DNA of 64,000 nucleotides from Burkholderia sp. Ax-1724 (lineage in GTDB: Bacteria > Pseudomonadota > Gammaproteobacteria > Burkholderiales > Burkholderiaceae), in contig NZ_VWWL01000012.1 of assembly GCF_011752995.1 (NCBI RefSeq), positions 1 to 64,000 of the forward strand, in the 5' to 3' direction. Below are positions 60,353-64,000 of this stretch, in pieces; within the stretch, counting starts at the first letter, position 1; each line of letters starts with the position of its first letter. The notes beneath the pieces are model-generated. The model did not search any database, was not told the DNA's origin, and saw only the letters and a program-made list of their open reading frames with translations. Both the position numbers and the translations under genes were made by a program.

Positions 60353-61240
60353 TCAGCGTTGGCCGCTTGCCGTCGTCGCCGATGACGCATGCGCCAGCCC
60401 GCGCGAGCCCTTCGCTCGTGGGCTGGCACGCAGCCGTCCTCGCGCCGACAGGCGCATCCAGTGACGCAGCGCGATCAGCGCGCCGATCACGCTCATCATC
60501 GAGCCCGGAATCCACAGCAGCAGCCCGCCGATCTGCTGATCGCGCATCGGGCTCAGCCACGTGAACGCGCGGCCGCAGATCGAATAGATCGGATACAGCT
60601 CGTGCGACGTGAAAAAGATAAAGGCGCCGAGGATGATCTGCGGCGGAATCGCGGCGATCACGACGAGCACGCGCTTGCCCGGCGACAGACGCGCGGGCGG
60701 CGCGGGCCGCGGATCAAGTACGAGCCACCAGAACAGCAGCCCGTCGATCGCCATGCTCCAGTTCATTACGCGATAGAGCCGCCAGTCGAGCATCGCGACG
60801 AAATGAACCGGCGACATCAGCCAGAAGTAGATCAGCCCGACGAACAGCGTGACCGCGACGACCGGATGCATGACGACGTCGAGCACCTTGCGCACGATCG
60901 GCGTGTGCAGCGCCGGCCGTACGAAGCGCAGCCGCCAGCGCAAGGGGATGCCCGCGCGCAGCGCCGCGCCCGGATACGACAGCGCGATGAAGAACGGCCC
61001 GAGATGATGCAGCACCAGATGCTGCAGGCGGTGCATGAAGAACTCGTGCTCGAAGAAATAGTCGAGCCGTGTATGCAGCACGACATACAGCGCCACCAGC
61101 CCGAACCAGAACGACAGCTTGCGCGCGAACGACAGCCGCGCCTTGCGCGCGCCGCGCGCGAACAGGATCGCGGGGATCAGCAACGCGATCACGACGGTCG
61201 GAGAAAACTCCCAGGGATCGAGCCAGTAGAGCAGGTTCAT
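60353..61240 (-). CDS. CtaG-type (caa3 family) cytochrome c oxidase assembly membrane protein
   Basis: A 295-residue inner-membrane protein with about seven hydrophobic segments. His-rich loops HRLQHLVLHHLGPFFIALSYPGA and FFTSHELYPIYS are typical of the Caa3_CtaG family, which helps copper delivery to cytochrome oxidase. It is the third gene of sco1-pcuC-ctaG, whose products all handle copper for oxidase assembly. The C-terminal tail is Arg/Ala-rich and cytoplasmic. This is not the Cox11-type CtaG. Confidence 0.88.
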   Translation of the reverse strand: MNLLYWLDPWEFSPTVVIALLIPAILFARGARKARLSFARKLSFWFGLVALYVVLHTRLDYFFEHEFFMHRLQHLVLHHLGPFFIALSYPGAALRAGIPLRWRLRFVRPALHTPIVRKVLDVVMHPVVAVTLFVGLIYFWLMSPVHFVAMLDWRLYRVMNWSMAIDGLLFWWLVLDPRPAPPARLSPGKRVLVVIAAIPPQIILGAFIFFTSHELYPIYSICGRAFTWLSPMRDQQIGGLLLWIPGSMMSVIGALIALRHWMRLSARGRLRASPRAKGSRGLAHASSATTASGQR

Positions 61241-61275
61241 GGCGGGGGCGATGGCGCGGTGGTCCGTAACGCCGC

Positions 61276-61737
61276 TTACTTCGTCTGGGCCGGCGACTTG
61301 ACGACGAACGGCGTGGCGAGCGTTTCGCCGTCGGAGAACTTCAGCGTCAGATGGACGGTGTCGCCCGGCGCGATCTTGTGCTTCGCGTCTTCGAGCATGA
61401 TGTGATAGCCGCCCGGCGCGATCGCGGCCTGGCCGTGCGCGGGCACCGTGAGCTTGTCGACCATGACCATTTTCTGTGTCGAGCCGTTCGAGACCGTTTG
61501 ATGCAGCATCGCGTCGCCGTAGTCGTCGCTCGAAATATCGACGAGATCGATCGGCTTGTCGCTCGCGTTGACGAGCGTCACGTAGCCGGCCGCGGGCAGG
61601 TTGTTCGGCAGCCAGCGCACCCATGCGTTCTTGACGCTGAGCGCATGGGCGTCCGCCGCGTGCGCGGCCGATGCGAGGCCGAACGAGAGCGCGAAGGCGC
61701 CGGCCAGTGAAGCGAACGTTTTGAGCTTGATCGTCAT
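61276..61737 (-). CDS. pcuC: PCu(A)C family periplasmic copper chaperone
   Basis: A 153-residue protein with a signal peptide ending in AAHAADAHA (about residue 28). The copper ligands follow the PCu(A)C pattern: Met and His in DAMLHQTV, Met residues in QKMVMV, and the HxM in GGYHIML. It passes Cu(I) to the oxidase CuA/CuB sites with Sco. It lies 35 bp before ctaG and 15 bp after the sco1 stop. Confidence 0.93.
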   Translation of the reverse strand: MTIKLKTFASLAGAFALSFGLASAAHAADAHALSVKNAWVRWLPNNLPAAGYVTLVNASDKPIDLVDISSDDYGDAMLHQTVSNGSTQKMVMVDKLTVPAHGQAAIAPGGYHIMLEDAKHKIAPGDTVHLTLKFSDGETLATPFVVKSPAQTK

Positions 61738-61752
61738 GATGGGATTGAAGAA

Positions 61753-62538
61753 TCAGGAGTGGTCGTCGATGATGCGGCGCAGGTCCTGCGCGATCGCATC
61801 GGGCGTGTCGTGATCGGTGGCGAGCAGGCGCGCGCGGCCCTCGCTGTCGAACACATACACGGCGGAACTGTGCGTGACTTCGTAGTTGCCGTTGGGGTCG
61901 CGTTTTTCCATCTGATAGGCGACGCGATAGCGCTTGGCGAGCGACTCGATCTGCCAGGCGGTGCCGGTCAGCCCTTCGGCGTGCTGCGAGTCGAAGGCGC
62001 CGACGTAGTCGTGCAGCGCTTGCGGCGTATCGCGCGCGGGATCGACGGTGATGAACAGGATGCGGACCTTCTGGGCATCGGGGCCGAGCTTGCCGAGCAC
62101 CTGCATCAGACGGCCCATCGTTTCGGGACACACATCCGGGCAATGCGTGTAGCCGAAATAGACGAGCGACGTGCGGCCCTTGAACGAAGCGGCGTCGATG
62201 GGGCGGCCGTCGTCGGCGGTCAGCGTGAAGTCGAGATCGGGCAGATGGCCGGTCACGTTGGTCAGGTGCCACGGTTCGGCGCGCTGCGTGCAACCCGCGA
62301 GCGCGCCGAGCACGATCAGCGCACCCAGCGTCGTGCCCAGACTTCGCGACAACCGGCGCGCGAACGACCAGGGTTGTGGTCGGGGTCGCGAGTTGGGAAG
62401 GTCAGGCTGTGGGCGCCGGGTCGAGAGGATCGGGAACAAAGCAGGGTTCAATGACTCGATTGAAGAGCGGGCAATGCATGGGGACGACGCCAACGGTGCA
62501 GGAACGTTGCGAGCGCCATGCAGGAACATAGTCGGCAC
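61753..62538 (-). CDS. SCO1/SenC family copper-binding lipoprotein
   Basis: A thioredoxin-fold copper chaperone for cytochrome c oxidase. The metal site is CPDVCP (in YFGYTHCPDVCPETMG) plus His in VTHSSAVYVF. A lipoprotein signal (LGALIVLGALAGC) ends at Cys83 counted from the first Met, far too deep. The real start is therefore probably a TTG further in, at 62352 (20 residues before the Cys) or 62451. It heads the sco1-pcuC-ctaG operon. Confidence 0.88.
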   Translation of the reverse strand: MPTMFLHGARNVPAPLASSPCIARSSIESLNPALFPILSTRRPQPDLPNSRPRPQPWSFARRLSRSLGTTLGALIVLGALAGCTQRAEPWHLTNVTGHLPDLDFTLTADDGRPIDAASFKGRTSLVYFGYTHCPDVCPETMGRLMQVLGKLGPDAQKVRILFITVDPARDTPQALHDYVGAFDSQHAEGLTGTAWQIESLAKRYRVAYQMEKRDPNGNYEVTHSSAVYVFDSEGRARLLATDHDTPDAIAQDLRRIIDDHS

Positions 62539-62910
62539 GCAGCAGCAGGCACACAGCAGGCACGTTCAGCCGCGGAAAAAACCGCATCGCGACTGCAACC
62601 CGCCACGCGTCATCGAGCGACATCGCTCAACGATGCAGCGGGCGAGCGTGGCTCATGTGGCTGCGACTGTAGCGCAAAATCGGCGAGGGCGTGGCTCGGC
62701 ACAGCGGGCGTGCGGCTTGCGAGGCAATTTGACGCAGGCACCCGAAAGCCGCCTGAAGCCGGATCGTTTCACTTTTGAATGCAAGCGGCGCGACGGGGCC
62801 GGCTCATCGCCCGGCACGCCGGGGTTCCGGCTTACTTTCTCGAAAAATTGACTGATGCGCGGTAAGATGCGCAGACTTTTCCGGCTGCAGAAGGCTGAAA
62901 GGCGAACACA
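62539..62910. other. Divergent intergenic region before otsB
   Basis: 372 bp (longer if sco1 starts later) without a convincing gene. It should hold the promoters of both sco1 and otsB. TTGACT at 62848 and TAAGAT at 62863 are only 9 bases apart and do not form a promoter. Confidence 0.55.
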
Positions 62911-63663
62911 GTGATACAGGCACTTCCGGCAGTTCTGTCTCCTGGCGAGACAGCATTTTTCTTCGATTTCGACGGCACGCTCGTCGAACTCGCACCCACG
63001 CCGGACGGCGTGTTCGTGCAACCGCGCGTGATCGAACTGCTGCGCGAGCTGCGCAGCCTGACGAACGGCGCGGTCGCGGTGGTGTCGGGGCGCGGCATCG
63101 ACAGCATCGACGCTTTTCTCGGCATGCCCGACTTGCCGGTGGCCGGCCTGCACGGCGCCGAGCGGCGCGATGCGAACGGCGACACCCAGCGCATCGGCTT
63201 TCACGACGAACGGCTACTGCGCATGGAGCAGGTGCTTGCGCAGGTCGTCAACGACCATCCGGGCATGCTGCTCGAAATCAAAGGCGCGGCGCTCGCGCTG
63301 CACTATCGCAACGCACCGGACCGCGAGCCGGTCGCGCGCGAGGCGACCGAGCGGCTCGTCGCCGATTACCCAGGCTCGTACGTGCTGCAGCCCGGCAAGA
63401 TGGTCTACGAGATCAAACCGAAGGATGTCGACAAGGGCCGCGCGACCCGCGCGTTTCTCGACGAGCTGCCGTTCACGGGCCGCACGCCGGTATTCGCCGG
63501 CGACGATCTGACGGACGAGAAGGGCTTCGCGGTCGTCAACGAACGCGGTGGATTGTCGATCAAGGTCGGCGCCGGAGAAACGACCGCGCATGCGCGCGTC
63601 GATTCGGTGACGGCACTGCTCGACTGGCTCGAAACGATTGTCGCCGCGGCGCGCGCAACGTGA
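62911..63663 (+). CDS. otsB: Trehalose-6-phosphate phosphatase
   Basis: A 250-residue HAD-family enzyme that dephosphorylates trehalose 6-phosphate to trehalose, an osmoprotectant. Motif I is FFFDFDGTLVELAPTPD, motif II VVSGRGID, and motifs III/IV are KGRATRAFL and FAGDDLTDEKGF. The start is GTG at 62911. otsA begins 55 bp downstream on the same strand, so the pathway order is otsB-otsA. Confidence 0.95.
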   Translation: MIQALPAVLSPGETAFFFDFDGTLVELAPTPDGVFVQPRVIELLRELRSLTNGAVAVVSGRGIDSIDAFLGMPDLPVAGLHGAERRDANGDTQRIGFHDERLLRMEQVLAQVVNDHPGMLLEIKGAALALHYRNAPDREPVAREATERLVADYPGSYVLQPGKMVYEIKPKDVDKGRATRAFLDELPFTGRTPVFAGDDLTDEKGFAVVNERGGLSIKVGAGETTAHARVDSVTALLDWLETIVAAARAT

Positions 63664-63718
63664 TGCCCGCGCCGCATCGCTCCACGAAAACAACACATTG
63701 CCTCGGGAATCGCGCTTC

Positions 63719-64000
63719 ATGAGCCGACTGATCATTGTTTCGAACCGGGTTGCGCCCATTTCCGAGGGCGGCCCGGCGGCGGGCGGTCTCGCGGTCGGCG
63801 TGTACGACGCGCTCAAGGAGACCGGCGGCATGTGGTTCGGCTGGAGCGGCGACGTGCTCAGCTCGGGCCAGCCGCAGATCAAGCTCGAGGAGCGCGGTCC
63901 GGTGACCTTCGCGACTGTCCCGCTGATGCGTCGCGACTACGACCAGTATTACCGCGGTTTCTCGAACGCGACGCTATGGCCCGCGTTTCACTACCGCGCC
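63719..64000 (+). CDS. otsA: Trehalose-6-phosphate synthase, N-terminal part (cut by window edge)
   Basis: The first 94 codons of a GT20 glycosyltransferase that joins UDP-glucose and glucose 6-phosphate. It begins MSRLIIVSNRVAPISEGGPAAGGLAVGVYDAL, which contains the loop that closes over the donor, followed by GMWFGWSG and RDYDQYYRGFSNATLWPAFHY. The frame is open to the window end. The rest of the gene lies outside the window. Confidence 0.95.
   Translation, partial: MSRLIIVSNRVAPISEGGPAAGGLAVGVYDALKETGGMWFGWSGDVLSSGQPQIKLEERGPVTFATVPLMRRDYDQYYRGFSNATLWPAFHYRA

Noticed and set aside
62848..62868. TTGACT and TAAGAT as an otsB promoter
   Set aside because: Spacing is only 9 bases.

Overview
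The window is a 64 kb piece of the main chromosome of a high-G+C betaproteobacterium, almost certainly a Burkholderia or Paraburkholderia. The evidence is the gene order (yceD-rpmF-plsX-fabHDG-acpP-fabF-rpoE-rseAB-mucD-lepA-lepB-rnc-era-recO-pdxJ-acpS-nagZ), the long tailed RNase E, RNase III and UvrC proteins, and an EF-P carrying Arg32 beside an EarP rhamnosyltransferase. I saw no phage, insertion sequence, integrase or CRISPR array. Most of the window is conserved core genome.

Layout. 1-7.1 kb: a heptamer tandem repeat cut by the window edge, a UvrD/Rep helicase, a conserved hypothetical gene, an AraC regulator with azlCD branched-chain amino acid exporter genes, creA and two identical tRNA-Asn genes. 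7.1-17.4 kb: ferredoxin and pncB (divergent), a solitary LutC-type gene, a Na+/H+ antiporter, a glyoxylate/hydroxypyruvate reductase, rmuC, and the molybdenum cofactor operon moaA-mobA-moeA. 17.6-26.2 kb: rne and rluC diverging from a 738 bp intergenic region, a HAD phosphatase, a Rieske protein and an SppA-like protease, then maf with a small RsmI-like methylase on the other strand. 26.3-33.6 kb: the type II fatty acid synthesis cluster behind a consensus sigma-70 promoter. 33.6-38.4 kb: the envelope stress operon rpoE-rseA-rseB-mucD-glutaredoxin. 38.6-47 kb: lepA-lepB-rnc-era-recO-pdxJ-acpS and nagZ.

47-51.5 kb is the most interesting part. A response regulator of the sigma-54 activator class has altered motifs (GAFGGA for GAFTGA, Asn for the Walker B Asp). 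Upstream of it on the same strand lies a 71-codon CsbD-like stress gene, preceded by a good match to a sigma-54 -24/-12 promoter. Next to these are efp and earP, an enzyme-substrate pair.

51.6-64 kb: uvrC, pgsA, a tRNA-Gly/Gly/Cys operon with clear promoter and terminator, two AT-richer genes for exported proteins of unknown function, TraB/GumN-like, GAF-GGDEF and GNAT genes, a copper/cytochrome oxidase assembly cluster (sco1-pcuC-ctaG), and trehalose genes otsB and otsA (cut by the right edge).

All functions are assigned by reading protein sequence and motifs. No search or structure prediction was run.
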